Numbered from the stretch's first letter, positions 1-7,378 are shown. The stretch is DNA of 11,762 bases from Myxococcales bacterium (GCA_014238595.1 JABAAV010000044.1:1-11762); one strand, 5' to 3'. Notes: generated by a model not told the origin, from the sequence alone. Made by a program: numbers and translations.

Positions 1-222
1 GCATTGCCCGTCTTCACAACCGAAATCCTCGAAAAGACATCACGAGATTTTGCTACAGACAATGAATGGAAGACAAAACATCTATTTATGACATTGCGCC
101 ATATCCTTACGGGACGAAAAGCATCTCCGCCATTGTTTGAAACCATGGAAGTCCTTGGCAAGGAACTCGTTTTCCGAAGAATACGCAAAGCCATCGAGTT
201 TTTACGAACGATAAAACAATAA
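1..222 (+). CDS. gltX: Glutamyl-tRNA synthetase, C-terminal fragment (5' end outside window)
   Basis: The reading frame is open from base 1 and ends at TAA 220-222, so this is the 3' end of a longer gene and no start should be sought here. The 73 visible residues match the C-terminal anticodon-binding domain of class I glutamyl-tRNA synthetases. The recognisable pieces are an LR-x-x-LTGR segment (about residues 32-39), a SPPLFET stretch, then LGKE and a basic RRIRKAIEFL helix at the end. The enzyme charges tRNA-Glu with glutamate in the cytosol; the catalytic domain (HIGH and KMSKS motifs) lies upstream of the window. The gene converges on nuoI with only 5 bp between the two stop codons. The assignment rests on the C-terminal domain alone, so a non-discriminating (Glu/Gln) enzyme cannot be told apart. 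Confidence 0.85.
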   Translation, partial: ALPVFTTEILEKTSRDFATDNEWKTKHLFMTLRHILTGRKASPPLFETMEVLGKELVFRRIRKAIEFLRTIKQ

Positions 223-235
223 TTTAATTATTGTT
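215..235. terminator. Perfect AT-rich palindrome between convergent gltX and nuoI
   Basis: A perfect inverted repeat with 10-bp arms (left arm AACAATAATT, right arm AATTATTGTT) is centred on base 225. It contains the last codon (CAA) and stop codon (TAA) of both gltX and nuoI, placed as mirror images: TAA at 220-222 on plus and at 230-228 on minus. It is the only spacer between the convergent genes, so a bidirectional terminator is the natural guess. The stem has only one G-C pair per arm and no separate T tract, so an RNA hairpin would be weak. Confidence 0.35.
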
Positions 236-800
236 CGGACTCACGCCAATCGGAACCTTTGCCTGCTTGAATCGCATGGGATAACCCTCCACGCTCAAGC
301 AATGACGTTTTTGTTTCGATAGCATCTCCACGAAATTCAACAGGTGCAGCATGTAGCTTTGTGTCCATTCTAATCGCATCACAAGGACAGGCTTCAACAC
401 ATAAGCCACAAACGATACAGCGAAGCTCATCAATTTCAAATACAGCAGGATATTTTTCAACAGAAGGGTCATCAGTTTCAGCAGGGACAATGGTAATGCA
501 GTTGGCAGGACATGCTGTTGGACAACACATACAAGCCACACATCGAACTCTGCCATCATCTCGTTTCATCAAACGATGAAGCCCACGATGCCTCTCCGGA
601 TAAGGTATTTTCTCTTCGGGATATTCAAGAGTTTCTGTTTGAGTTTTCGTAAATAAATTACTAAAAAAATGACGCATTGTTACCGTCATACCTCGGATCA
701 AAGTCATCATAAACGATGTCGTTTGTGATGGTTCACGTTTGACTGTGACAACCGTTGCTCGTCCAACGGTTGTTTTTTCACTTTGAGTTACTGTATCCAT
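228..800 (-). CDS. nuoI: NADH-quinone oxidoreductase subunit I (two 4Fe-4S ferredoxin-type subunit)
   Basis: NuoI carries clusters N6a and N6b, which pass electrons from the peripheral arm of complex I towards cluster N2 in NuoB. Two ferredoxin-like motifs are visible in the 190-aa product: C87-x2-C90-x2-C93-x3-C97-P and C128-x2-C131-x2-C134-x3-C138-P. The preceding GMTVTMRHFF segment (residues 37-46) is the usual amphipathic N-terminal helix of the family. I chose the ATG at 800, which overlaps the end of nuoH by 13 bp. The frame stays open to a GTG at 860, but that would overlap nuoH by 73 bp and add residues unlike the family. A later start at Met31 or Met32 is possible. It is the last gene of this nuo block; no nuoJ follows. 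Extra cysteines (C92, C101, C140) lie near the clusters. Confidence 0.95.
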   Translation of the reverse strand: MDTVTQSEKTTVGRATVVTVKREPSQTTSFMMTLIRGMTVTMRHFFSNLFTKTQTETLEYPEEKIPYPERHRGLHRLMKRDDGRVRCVACMCCPTACPANCITIVPAETDDPSVEKYPAVFEIDELRCIVCGLCVEACPCDAIRMDTKLHAAPVEFRGDAIETKTSLLERGGLSHAIQAGKGSDWRESEQ

Positions 801-1948
801 AAAAGTATTAATGCCGTCACCATAGTATTTAATAGAGCTAAAGGAAGCAAGCGTTTCCACCCCAATTGCATGAGTTGATCAGGACGAAATCGTGGAAGCG
901 TCCAACGAATCATTAACTGAAACCAACAAAAGAAAAACACTTTCATCACAAAAGACAAAATACGCAATAAAGAAACCGTAATATGATTCATTTCTGTGAC
1001 AGTCCCAAAAAGATATAATCCATCATCATGCAAAAAAGGAACCTGCCATCCACCAAAAAAGAGTGATGTAATCAACATGGAGATAAATACAATCTCAATA
1101 AATTCACTCAAGAAAAACATTCCCCATCTCAATCCTGAATACTCTACAAAGTAACCAACAATTTCAGATTCACCCTCAGGGAGATCAAACGGGGCTCGTT
1201 TTGTTTCTGCAATCGCAGCACTGAAAAACAATAAAAAAGCAACAGGCTGAAGAACAATGCCCCATTGCCATGGGTTAGGTCCTTGTTGTCGTACAATTTC
1301 ACCAGGCTCTAACGTTCCCATAATAAGAAACAAACCCATCAATGAAAGACCCATTGTAACTTCATAGGACATCATCTGTGATGACGCACGTAAACCTCCG
1401 AGTAATGCAAGTTTATTGTAACTAGACCATCCTGCTAATGTCGTCCCGTAATTAGCAAATGTAAGAATTGCAAAATAAAAAATGAGTCCAAAATCAATAG
1501 TTAAAATTTGTAATGTAATCTGATCAGCCCATGTTAAATCATTAGCAACGCCCCCATGGATTATCATGCCTTGTAGTGCATCTGTAGAAATCACATCAAA
1601 TAAAGCATGAGGATAAATCGTTGGTCCAAAAGGAATAATACAAAAGGCAATTAATACAGGAACCAATGCCAAAATAGGGGCAAGTTTAAATAAACCTCGA
1701 TGTGCATTTCCTGGAATGAAATCTTCTTTGCCAATCATTTTGATCACATCGGCGACAAAATGTAGAATACCCCAAAGACGAATGTTACCAATGTTCGCAC
1801 GATTGGGACCCAATCTGTCTTGAATCATCGCACTTTGACGACGCTCTGCCCACGTTAATAACGAAGCAACTGGCAACGCGAACATTAATACTAATATTAC
1901 CCATTTGACACCAGGCCAATCGGCTATCGTGATCAACGTATCGATCAT
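788..1948 (-). CDS. nuoH: NADH-quinone oxidoreductase subunit H (membrane subunit next to the quinone site)
   Basis: NuoH is the membrane subunit that docks the peripheral arm and forms much of the quinone-access tunnel. The 386-aa protein is strongly hydrophobic, with about eight membrane segments as expected. Hallmark stretches are visible: ERRQSAMIQDRLGPNRAN near residue 35, GWSSYNKLALLGGLRAS in the middle, AETKRAPFDLPEGESEIV followed by EYSGLRWGMFF, and RWTLPRFRPDQLMQLGWK near the C-terminus. The charged loops AETKRAPFDLPE and EYSG are the conserved cytoplasmic loops near the quinone chamber. The ATG at 1948 follows the nuoG stop by 15 bp with only a weak ribosome-binding site (TAAG), so translation may be coupled to nuoG. 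Length is slightly above the usual 320-350 aa because the region around residues 100-145 and the C-terminus are a little longer. Confidence 0.97.
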   Translation of the reverse strand: MIDTLITIADWPGVKWVILVLMFALPVASLLTWAERRQSAMIQDRLGPNRANIGNIRLWGILHFVADVIKMIGKEDFIPGNAHRGLFKLAPILALVPVLIAFCIIPFGPTIYPHALFDVISTDALQGMIIHGGVANDLTWADQITLQILTIDFGLIFYFAILTFANYGTTLAGWSSYNKLALLGGLRASSQMMSYEVTMGLSLMGLFLIMGTLEPGEIVRQQGPNPWQWGIVLQPVAFLLFFSAAIAETKRAPFDLPEGESEIVGYFVEYSGLRWGMFFLSEFIEIVFISMLITSLFFGGWQVPFLHDDGLYLFGTVTEMNHITVSLLRILSFVMKVFFFCWFQLMIRWTLPRFRPDQLMQLGWKRLLPLALLNTMVTALILLWIQ

Positions 1949-1963
1949 GACTTACGCATTCTA

Positions 1964-3592
1964 CTATCCACGAGAATGTTCAAAGCGTAACTGCACACGT
2001 GGATTAACATTGTCCCAATTATGTTGAGGAAAGTTGTGATGGCGACGCATACATGCATCGACGGAGCGAAGATCATTATACTTCAAACCATGTCCTGTCT
2101 CATTGCTCAATCGTACTAAAGTCTCCCATGCAGAAAGAGATTGTCCTGCTGAAGGCATGGCACTGTAAATTCTTTGTATATGGTTGTCTCTATTAGTGAC
2201 ACTGCCATCAGTTTCCATCCAAGCAGAAATTGGAAAAGCAACAGAAGCATTAGAAACCATGTCTGTCTCATATTCTGAAAACACGATTATTTGACATGAT
2301 GAATCTGTAATCATAGGTGCAACGTCTAACTCTGAACCCAGTACAATCAGTGTTTTGATTGTTCCTAAAGTAATCTGTGAGATTAATGTTTGAGTGTCTT
2401 CTAACCCAGCATCAACAATCGATATAACACCTTGACGATTTGGAGTGACGTCTTGATCCATCAAAATATCATCGGCACGATCAGGCACAGCAACCGCGCC
2501 TCCCATAAATAATTTTTTAACACCCCATGACTGTGTCAGTTTATACAGAAGATAATTAGCTTCATTGGTGTGATGCGGTGAAAAGACAACACCTATTGAA
2601 TCACAATCGGTATCAAGGACTGTCTTAATACAATGACCGGCATGAGTCATTGCATCTTCCCATGATACGGGTATCCCTTCACGCATTGGACCCGTTAGTC
2701 TGTTTTCATACCACTGTTTATGAATAGATCGACCTTCATCACACATCCAATGTTTATTAATATCTTTATGGTACCGTGGTTTAATACGATATACTTCAGT
2801 GTTGCGATGATGAATTTCAATGTTACATCCCGTGGAACATCCTGAACAAACAGAAGGTGTCATCATAAGCTCCCAAGAACGCATTGAAAAACGAAATTCT
2901 TTCTCTGTTAATGCACCCACAGGACACACATCAACCGTATTTAAAGAATATGGATTGTCTAAAGTTTCAGTCGTTGTCAATTCTTGTTTGTCACCACGAT
3001 TGATCATCGTTAATTGATGCTCATTGGCAACTTCATCGCAAACACGAATACATCGTGTACAAAGAATACATCGCTCTGCATCGAGCATGATATGTTTTCC
3101 AATATCTTTCGCTTTCGGTTTGCGTACTTTAGGGACATCAATCTTTGACAATTGATAATCATGTTCAAAATACATTTTTTGCAATGTACAGTCACCAGCA
3201 CGATCACAAATAGGACAATCGATCGGATGATTGACTAATGTAAATTCCAACATCTGTCGCCGGGCATCCATAGATTGTTCATCTTGTGTTCGAACAACCA
3301 TACCTTCTTGGCAAATAGCTTGACATGATGGCTGTAACTTAGGCACGCCTTCAATGGAAACTAAACACTGCCGACACACAGCCGCAATGCTGAGGCCAGG
3401 ATGATAACAAAACGAACTGATATCAATCGATAATCGTTTAGCCGCTTCTAATACGTTGCTGCCTTGGGGGACGGAGATGCTTTCATCATCGATCGTTAAT
3501 GTAATAGTTTTTGCGTTTTCATTACTAGCAGCGTCCATGGGTGTTTTCCCTTGAAACGCATATGTTTGATGTTTTGCAGATTGTTTATTCAT
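1964..3592 (-). CDS. nuoG: NADH-quinone oxidoreductase subunit G, short form (Fe-S subunit)
   Basis: NuoG carries several Fe-S clusters of the complex I electron wire. In the 542-aa product I see ligands for N1b (C62, C73, C76, C90), N5 (H122, C126, C129, C135), N4 (C175, C178, C181 and C223 in CPVGAL) and an N7-type cluster (C249, C252, C256, C284). A remnant of the molybdopterin-oxidoreductase fold follows. The protein is much shorter than E. coli (about 900 aa) or Thermus (about 780 aa) NuoG, so the C-terminal domain is reduced. The end looks natural: two in-frame TAG codons, then nuoH 15 bp on, with no leftover fragment. The ATG at 3592 lies 4 bp after the nuoD stop with GGTGA upstream; the TTG at 3619 would overlap nuoD and has no support. 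nuoE and nuoF, which usually sit between nuoD and nuoG, are absent. Confidence 0.93.
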   Translation of the reverse strand: MNKQSAKHQTYAFQGKTPMDAASNENAKTITLTIDDESISVPQGSNVLEAAKRLSIDISSFCYHPGLSIAAVCRQCLVSIEGVPKLQPSCQAICQEGMVVRTQDEQSMDARRQMLEFTLVNHPIDCPICDRAGDCTLQKMYFEHDYQLSKIDVPKVRKPKAKDIGKHIMLDAERCILCTRCIRVCDEVANEHQLTMINRGDKQELTTTETLDNPYSLNTVDVCPVGALTEKEFRFSMRSWELMMTPSVCSGCSTGCNIEIHHRNTEVYRIKPRYHKDINKHWMCDEGRSIHKQWYENRLTGPMREGIPVSWEDAMTHAGHCIKTVLDTDCDSIGVVFSPHHTNEANYLLYKLTQSWGVKKLFMGGAVAVPDRADDILMDQDVTPNRQGVISIVDAGLEDTQTLISQITLGTIKTLIVLGSELDVAPMITDSSCQIIVFSEYETDMVSNASVAFPISAWMETDGSVTNRDNHIQRIYSAMPSAGQSLSAWETLVRLSNETGHGLKYNDLRSVDACMRRHHNFPQHNWDNVNPRVQLRFEHSRG

Positions 3593-3596
3593 GCAA

Positions 3597-4820
3597 TCAC
3601 CGATCACACTCTCCACCAATCATATTGATCATACCAAACGTAGGAATAACATCAGAAATCAAAGCATTTTTAATCATAAAGGGCAGCGCTTGCAATGTAG
3701 TGAAAGAAGGAGAGCGAACATGACATTTGTAAGGACGTCCTGTCCCATCAGATACAATAAAAAACCCTAATTCACCATTGCCACCTTCAGTAAATCCATA
3801 AGTTTCTCCAGCAGGCACTTTAACGCCATCAACAACATGCTTGAAATGAGCAATCATCCCTTCAATAGTGTTGTAAACCTCTTTTTTAGCAGGCATGGAC
3901 ACACGTAAATCATCAACAACAATCGGTCCTGGTTCAATCTGTTCCATGCATTGATCAAGCATCGACATTGATTGTTTGATTTCTTCTAAACGCACCAAAT
4001 ATCGATCATAACAATCACCATGCTCACCAACAGGAACATCAAACGCCAATCGATCATAAATTAAATATGGATAATCTTTACGCACATCATAATCAAGACC
4101 ACTTGCACGTCCACAAGGACCTGTAAATCCCCAAGCAATCGCATCTTCTTTACTAACAATTGCAACATTCTCCATTCGATCACGAAATATTTTATTGTTG
4201 GTCAACATTGTTTCTGTTTCTGAGAGCATGTTTTTTGTGCGTGCGAGAATATCTTTAAGACGTATTGTGAAATTTTCAGTTAAATCATGTGAGACACCAC
4301 CAATTCGAACATACGAATAGGTAAGACGCGCCCCACACAATTCTTCAAGCAACTCATAAAACCATTCCCGTACTTTGATCAAATATAAAAAGACAGTAAA
4401 TCCTCCTAGTTCCATTGCAGAGGCACCAATACATGTTAAGTGATCAGTAATTCGTGATATCTCACCGACCATGACACGAATATATTGAGTTCTCAGAGGG
4501 ATATCATCTGTAATATCTAACAGCGTCTCAACAGCAAGAGCAAATCCAACATTGTTGAGCATCGGTGATAAATAATTTAATCGATCTGTATAAGGAAAGA
4601 CTTGATTGTATGTCGCGTATTCAGCTTCTTTCTCAAAACATCGATGTAAATAACCAGGTTGCACATCAGAAGCTACAATACGTTCACCCTCAATTTGTAA
4701 TACCAATCGTACAGTACCATGCATCGCAGGATGCGATGGTCCCATGTTGATGGTCATCAAATCGTTCGATGCCTCTAAGTCTTCAGGATTTTTTTGCCCG
4801 AGAACAACACGTTCAGACAT
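3597..4820 (-). CDS. nuoD: NADH-quinone oxidoreductase subunit D (49-kDa quinone-site subunit)
   Basis: NuoD forms the quinone pocket of complex I together with NuoB. The 407-aa protein has the usual length. The MGPSHPAMHGTVR segment near the start supplies H34, the equivalent of quinone-contacting His38 of Thermus Nqo4, and LNYLSPM supplies Y83, the equivalent of Tyr87; the 49-residue spacing between them matches. The central RIGGVSHDL and WGFTGPCGRASG stretches and the C-terminal GGECDR (usually GEVDR) are also family traits. The [NiFe] hydrogenase CxxC ligand pairs are missing, so this is not a hydrogenase large subunit. The ATG at 4820 overlaps the end of nuoC by 8 bp (ATGTCTGA), which suggests translational coupling, and separate nuoC and nuoD genes exclude the fused NuoCD form of E. 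coli. Confidence 0.97.
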   Translation of the reverse strand: MSERVVLGQKNPEDLEASNDLMTINMGPSHPAMHGTVRLVLQIEGERIVASDVQPGYLHRCFEKEAEYATYNQVFPYTDRLNYLSPMLNNVGFALAVETLLDITDDIPLRTQYIRVMVGEISRITDHLTCIGASAMELGGFTVFLYLIKVREWFYELLEELCGARLTYSYVRIGGVSHDLTENFTIRLKDILARTKNMLSETETMLTNNKIFRDRMENVAIVSKEDAIAWGFTGPCGRASGLDYDVRKDYPYLIYDRLAFDVPVGEHGDCYDRYLVRLEEIKQSMSMLDQCMEQIEPGPIVVDDLRVSMPAKKEVYNTIEGMIAHFKHVVDGVKVPAGETYGFTEGGNGELGFFIVSDGTGRPYKCHVRSPSFTTLQALPFMIKNALISDVIPTFGMINMIGGECDR

Positions 4821-5292
4821 TGGTTACAGCCTTTCGCCGTATTAATGGTTGTCGTTTATCTTTCGGATAATCCTTACGTAACGGATGCCCTGAAAATTCT
4901 TCATACATCAAAATCCGACGTAAATCAGGATGTCCCTCAAAGACAACACCATACATGTCATACGCCTCACGTTCTTGCCAATTAAATCCTGACCAAAATT
5001 CCGTCAGAGAAGGACAGACAAGATCTTCTGAATCTAGAGGTGTTTTCATTCGAAGACGATAGCCTTGTGTTGTCGAACGTAATTGATAGACAACTTCAAA
5101 TCGAGCGTTTGCTTTTCCTAACCAATCAATCACAGTACAAGCCACAGGGGCATCCATGTTCTTTTCTTTTAAAAACCCTGCAACATCAAGTAAAATGTCA
5201 CGCGGGACAATCACCACAGCATCTTGTCCCATTGAGACAGATGTCACCTGCTCAAACCGATCCATTAATTCTGTGACAAGTGCTTGAGACAT
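4813..5292 (-). CDS. nuoC: NADH-quinone oxidoreductase subunit C (30-kDa subunit)
   Basis: NuoC is a peripheral-arm subunit without a cofactor that packs against NuoD and stabilises the quinone module. The 159-aa product has the family C-terminal signature: REAYDMYGVVFEGHPDLRRI at about residues 108-127, followed by GHPLRKDYP at about 135-143. The N-terminal half is poorly conserved, as is usual. The ATG at 5292 lies 6 bp after the nuoB stop; the upstream sequence has no strong ribosome-binding site, so re-initiation after nuoB is likely. The stop codon overlaps the nuoD start by 8 bp. It is a little shorter than many stand-alone NuoC proteins, but nothing essential appears missing. Confidence 0.96.
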   Translation of the reverse strand: MSQALVTELMDRFEQVTSVSMGQDAVVIVPRDILLDVAGFLKEKNMDAPVACTVIDWLGKANARFEVVYQLRSTTQGYRLRMKTPLDSEDLVCPSLTEFWSGFNWQEREAYDMYGVVFEGHPDLRRILMYEEFSGHPLRKDYPKDKRQPLIRRKAVTNV

Positions 5293-5298
5293 AAACCA

Positions 5299-5859
5299 CT
5301 AAGAAACAACGGGCAAATGAGTATTTTCTTTCACTGTTGTACGTCGTATTTCTAACATTTGATTATGTCCTCGTGATTCTTGAATTCTTTCTTGTAGCAT
5401 AATCAATGCATCCAATACTTGTTCTGGCCTTGGAGGGCATCCTGGAATATAAACATCAACTGGAACAACTTGGTCTGCTCCAGGCATGACACTGTAATTT
5501 TGATAAAAACCACCTGTTGAAGCACAAACACCAAAAGCAACAACCCATTTAGGTTCTGTCATTTGTTCATAAATCCGATGCAAGACAGGCCCTTGCCGTT
5601 CGGTAATGGTTCCTACGATCATCAATAAATCTGATTGACGTGGAGAAAATCGTGGAAATTCGGCACCAAAACGAGCAATGTCATATTTAGGTCCTGCAAC
5701 CGACATAAATTCCATACCACAACAAGCCGTTACAAAAGGATAAGTAAATAACGAGTGTTTACGACCCCAATTAAACGCATTACTGGTACGCGATTTTTTG
5801 ATTTTTTTCGCCCATATTGCAGCACTTTCAAGCTGGCTTGTTGAAAATTCTACACCCAT
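5299..5859 (-). CDS. nuoB: NADH-quinone oxidoreductase subunit B (cluster N2 subunit)
   Basis: NuoB binds the terminal 4Fe-4S cluster N2, which reduces quinone. The 186-aa product shows the four cluster ligands: the adjacent pair C46-C47 in TACCGMEF, C112 in GVCASTGG, and C141 in IPGCPPRPE. The FPRFSPRQSDLLMIVGT stretch is also diagnostic. The ATG at 5859 overlaps the nuoA stop by 10 bp, so coupled translation is likely. A stretch of about 25 basic and polar residues after the cluster domain (EIRRTTVKENTH region) is of the variable type seen in the family. Group 4 hydrogenase small subunits share the motif, but the neighbours NuoA, C, D, G, H and I make complex I the right call. Confidence 0.97.
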   Translation of the reverse strand: MGVEFSTSQLESAAIWAKKIKKSRTSNAFNWGRKHSLFTYPFVTACCGMEFMSVAGPKYDIARFGAEFPRFSPRQSDLLMIVGTITERQGPVLHRIYEQMTEPKWVVAFGVCASTGGFYQNYSVMPGADQVVPVDVYIPGCPPRPEQVLDALIMLQERIQESRGHNQMLEIRRTTVKENTHLPVVS

Positions 5860-6236
5860 CGAAGAACTTTCTTACGCCAAACATAAACAAGTGCAACCAT
5901 AAAAATAAACACAAACACAGCCATTTCAACAAACCCAAACCAACTCACATCCCCTGTGGATGTTTTGGATAAATCGGCATAGTTAACTGCCCATGGAAAC
6001 ATGAATGCAGCTTCAATATCAAATAACAAAAACAAAACAGCGACACGATAAAATCCTGTGCCCAATTGATTATGCGGGGATCCAATAGGGTCTGAACCAC
6101 ATTCAAATGTTCCTAGTTTTTCCTGAGACATCGATGATCGTGGACCACAATACCGAATTAACACAAAAAAGAAACCACACAAACTAAACGCTAATATTAA
6201 TGACCATCCTATTGGAATATACGCACTCAAACCCAC
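5850..6236 (-). CDS. nuoA: NADH-quinone oxidoreductase subunit A (three-helix membrane subunit)
   Basis: NuoA is a small membrane subunit at the junction of the two arms of complex I. The product has three hydrophobic helices (around residues 8-30, 63-83 and 96-118 of the 128-aa form) and the conserved loop with FECGSDP, plus FDIEAAFMFPWA in helix 2. There is no ATG near the 5' end. I chose GTG at 6236 because AGGT (6245-6248) then sits 8 nt upstream; an in-frame TTG at 6242 would give 130 aa but leaves only 2 nt to that site. The gene starts 18 bp after the macro-domain gene ends, so it probably shares its transcript; no clear promoter fits into the gap. It overlaps nuoB by 10 bp. Confidence 0.94.
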   Translation of the reverse strand: MGLSAYIPIGWSLILAFSLCGFFFVLIRYCGPRSSMSQEKLGTFECGSDPIGSPHNQLGTGFYRVAVLFLLFDIEAAFMFPWAVNYADLSKTSTGDVSWFGFVEMAVFVFIFMVALVYVWRKKVLRWV

Positions 6237-6244
6237 GATCAATG

Positions 6245-6248
6245 ACCT
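6245..6248 (-). promoter_or_regulatory. Ribosome-binding site that decides the nuoA start
   Basis: On the minus strand AGGT lies 8 nt before the GTG at 6236, a normal distance, but only 2 nt before the alternative TTG at 6242. It is short, so support for the GTG start is moderate. Confidence 0.4.
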
Positions 6249-6254
6249 AATTCG

Positions 6255-6830
6255 TTATGAACCCCGTTTAGATATGTTCGCTTTAGCCTGTTTGAAAATT
6301 TCGATCATGTAAAGATCGTTGGAAACCAAATAGGCTTGTTTCGGATAGACTTCAGTTGAAGCCGGTTTTTTATGCCCCGCCATTTCTTCAACAACCGTAC
6401 GTGCATATTCTTCAGGCAAAAGACCATCTCCTGAATATTCATCAAGACCCATGCCTGGAAATGAAATTGAATGAAATTTGCGTTTCATTGAAGCGATTAA
6501 GGCCGCTTGAATGGCCATCCGCAACACTTCTCGATCACACATTTGTCCCGGCTCACTCACCGTGGGGACATGAATGATATAAGGAATAGGAAGCTTCCCT
6601 CCCCCAGAAACAACGGCTGATCCAATCGATAAAGGTGCACTGTGCATCACATCGGTCTGGATTGAAGCCCCTCCATGTGTCCGAATACGGTACGCGAGAC
6701 CTTGACTCATAATTCCAAGGGAATTGGTTGGAACCACAACCGCATCACTCTTTAATGATAATATATCGGCATGTTCAATACACATTGAAACAATACCGAC
6801 ACCTCGTCCTCCGCGAGATCCCGCTTTCAT
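6255..6830 (-). CDS. Macro-domain protein (ADP-ribose-binding fold), function unknown
   Basis: The 191-aa protein looks like a single macro domain, the fold that binds ADP-ribose or related NAD-derived nucleotides. Visible signs are the start of the fold CIEHADIL (D22 in place of the usual GDI aspartate), DAVVVPTNS (N36 matches the conserved asparagine of the VNAAN motif), GLAYRIRTHGG, the PIPYIIHVPT strand, and the phosphate-loop region FPGMGLDEYSGDG (residues 124-136). The NAAN motif is replaced by PTNS, so catalytic hydrolase activity on ADP-ribosylated substrates is uncertain and binding alone is possible. No signal peptide or membrane segment is seen, so it should be cytosolic. The ATG at 6830 has AAGGA 5 nt upstream. 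It lies 39 bp after carD and directly before nuoA, which suggests co-transcription with complex I. No specific substrate can be named. Confidence 0.75.
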   Translation of the reverse strand: MKAGSRGGRGVGIVSMCIEHADILSLKSDAVVVPTNSLGIMSQGLAYRIRTHGGASIQTDVMHSAPLSIGSAVVSGGGKLPIPYIIHVPTVSEPGQMCDREVLRMAIQAALIASMKRKFHSISFPGMGLDEYSGDGLLPEEYARTVVEEMAGHKKPASTEVYPKQAYLVSNDLYMIEIFKQAKANISKRGS

Positions 6831-6835
6831 TGCAA

Positions 6836-6840
6836 TCCTT
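6836..6840 (-). promoter_or_regulatory. Ribosome-binding site of the macro-domain gene
   Basis: AAGGA on the minus strand lies 5 nt before the ATG at 6830. It supports this start over the in-frame Met16 codon (MCIEHAD), which would give the bare domain. Confidence 0.6.
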
Positions 6841-6869
6841 TCATCTATGCCTTTAAACGCTTCACAGAC

Positions 6870-7358
6870 TTATGCATCAAACGCTTTTTCAAGTTGCAAT
6901 TCTGTTTCTGACGCAGTCCAATTCTGTGAAACAGAGATCTCTTTAACCACCAAATCTTTAGCACGCTCGAACATACGACGTTCGCCAAATGAAAGATTTT
7001 TTGAAGTTCGTAATCGGTAGAGATCACGAAAAACTTCCGCAACTTCAAAAATAGAACCTGTCATGATTTTTTCCATAAAACCGCGATAACGACGATTCCA
7101 TGTTTGTTTATCAAAAAATACACCTTCTTCTTTTAAAATTTCAAAGACTTCCCCTATTTCATCATCGGAAACTACCGGACGTAGCCCCACCTGACTGGCT
7201 TTATCTCGCGGAACTAATAGGGTTTGTTTTTCAGTATCAAGGAGCTTAAGAATGTAGAAAGGATAAACTTCTGAGCCTATTTCTTTGTCCTCAATGCCCA
7301 CAATTTCCGCAACGCCTTGTGCGGGGTATACAGCTTTGTCACCAATTTGAAATTCCAT
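6870..7358 (-). CDS. carD: CarD/CdnL-family RNA polymerase-binding transcription factor
   Basis: CarD/CdnL proteins bind the RNA polymerase beta subunit and stabilise open promoter complexes, often at rRNA and housekeeping promoters. The 162-aa protein has the typical stand-alone size. The N-terminal Tudor-like polymerase-interaction domain covers about residues 1-60 (IGDKAVYPAQGVAEI at the start, LLVPRDKA near 47-54). The C-terminal helical DNA-binding domain carries TWNRRYRGFMEKI, where W87 matches the wedge tryptophan (Trp85) of M. tuberculosis CarD, then EVFRDLYRL and LSFGERRMFERAKDL. No AT-hook tail is present, so it is CdnL-like rather than the large M. xanthus CarD. The ATG at 7358 has a good ribosome-binding site. 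Tandem 16-bp repeats lie just upstream. The macro gene and nuo genes follow on the same strand at short distance, so carD may head that transcript. Confidence 0.95.
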   Translation of the reverse strand: MEFQIGDKAVYPAQGVAEIVGIEDKEIGSEVYPFYILKLLDTEKQTLLVPRDKASQVGLRPVVSDDEIGEVFEILKEEGVFFDKQTWNRRYRGFMEKIMTGSIFEVAEVFRDLYRLRTSKNLSFGERRMFERAKDLVVKEISVSQNWTASETELQLEKAFDA

Positions 7359-7366
7359 CTAAATAA

Positions 7367-7373
7367 CCCTCTC
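7367..7373 (-). promoter_or_regulatory. Ribosome-binding site of carD
   Basis: GAGAGGG on the minus strand lies 8 nt before the ATG at 7358. It is the strongest Shine-Dalgarno match in the window, while many neighbouring genes have poor ones. Confidence 0.7.
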
Positions 7374-7378
7374 GTTTA

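Noticed and set aside
361..579. Plus-strand open frame across nuoI, and similar frames inside nuoG, nuoD, nuoC, pabB and ldcA
   Set aside because: They lie opposite or out of phase with well-supported genes, have no recognisable motifs, and read as shadows of those genes.
801..860. Longer nuoI starting at GTG 860
   Set aside because: It would overlap nuoH by 73 bp, and the extra residues come from the nuoH C-terminal coding sequence in another frame; the ATG at 800 gives a normal family N-terminus.
1964..2100. NuoG truncated by a frameshift
   Set aside because: nuoH starts 15 bp after the stop, so there is no room for a lost C-terminal part, and two consecutive stops end the gene cleanly.
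3593..3619. Longer nuoG starting at TTG 3619
   Set aside because: It overlaps the end of nuoD and has no ribosome-binding site, while the ATG at 3592 has GGTGA 4 nt upstream and lies just after the nuoD stop.
3597..5859. Membrane-bound [NiFe] hydrogenase instead of complex I
   Set aside because: The NuoD homolog lacks the CxxC nickel ligands, and NuoA, separate NuoC and NuoG are present, which fits complex I.
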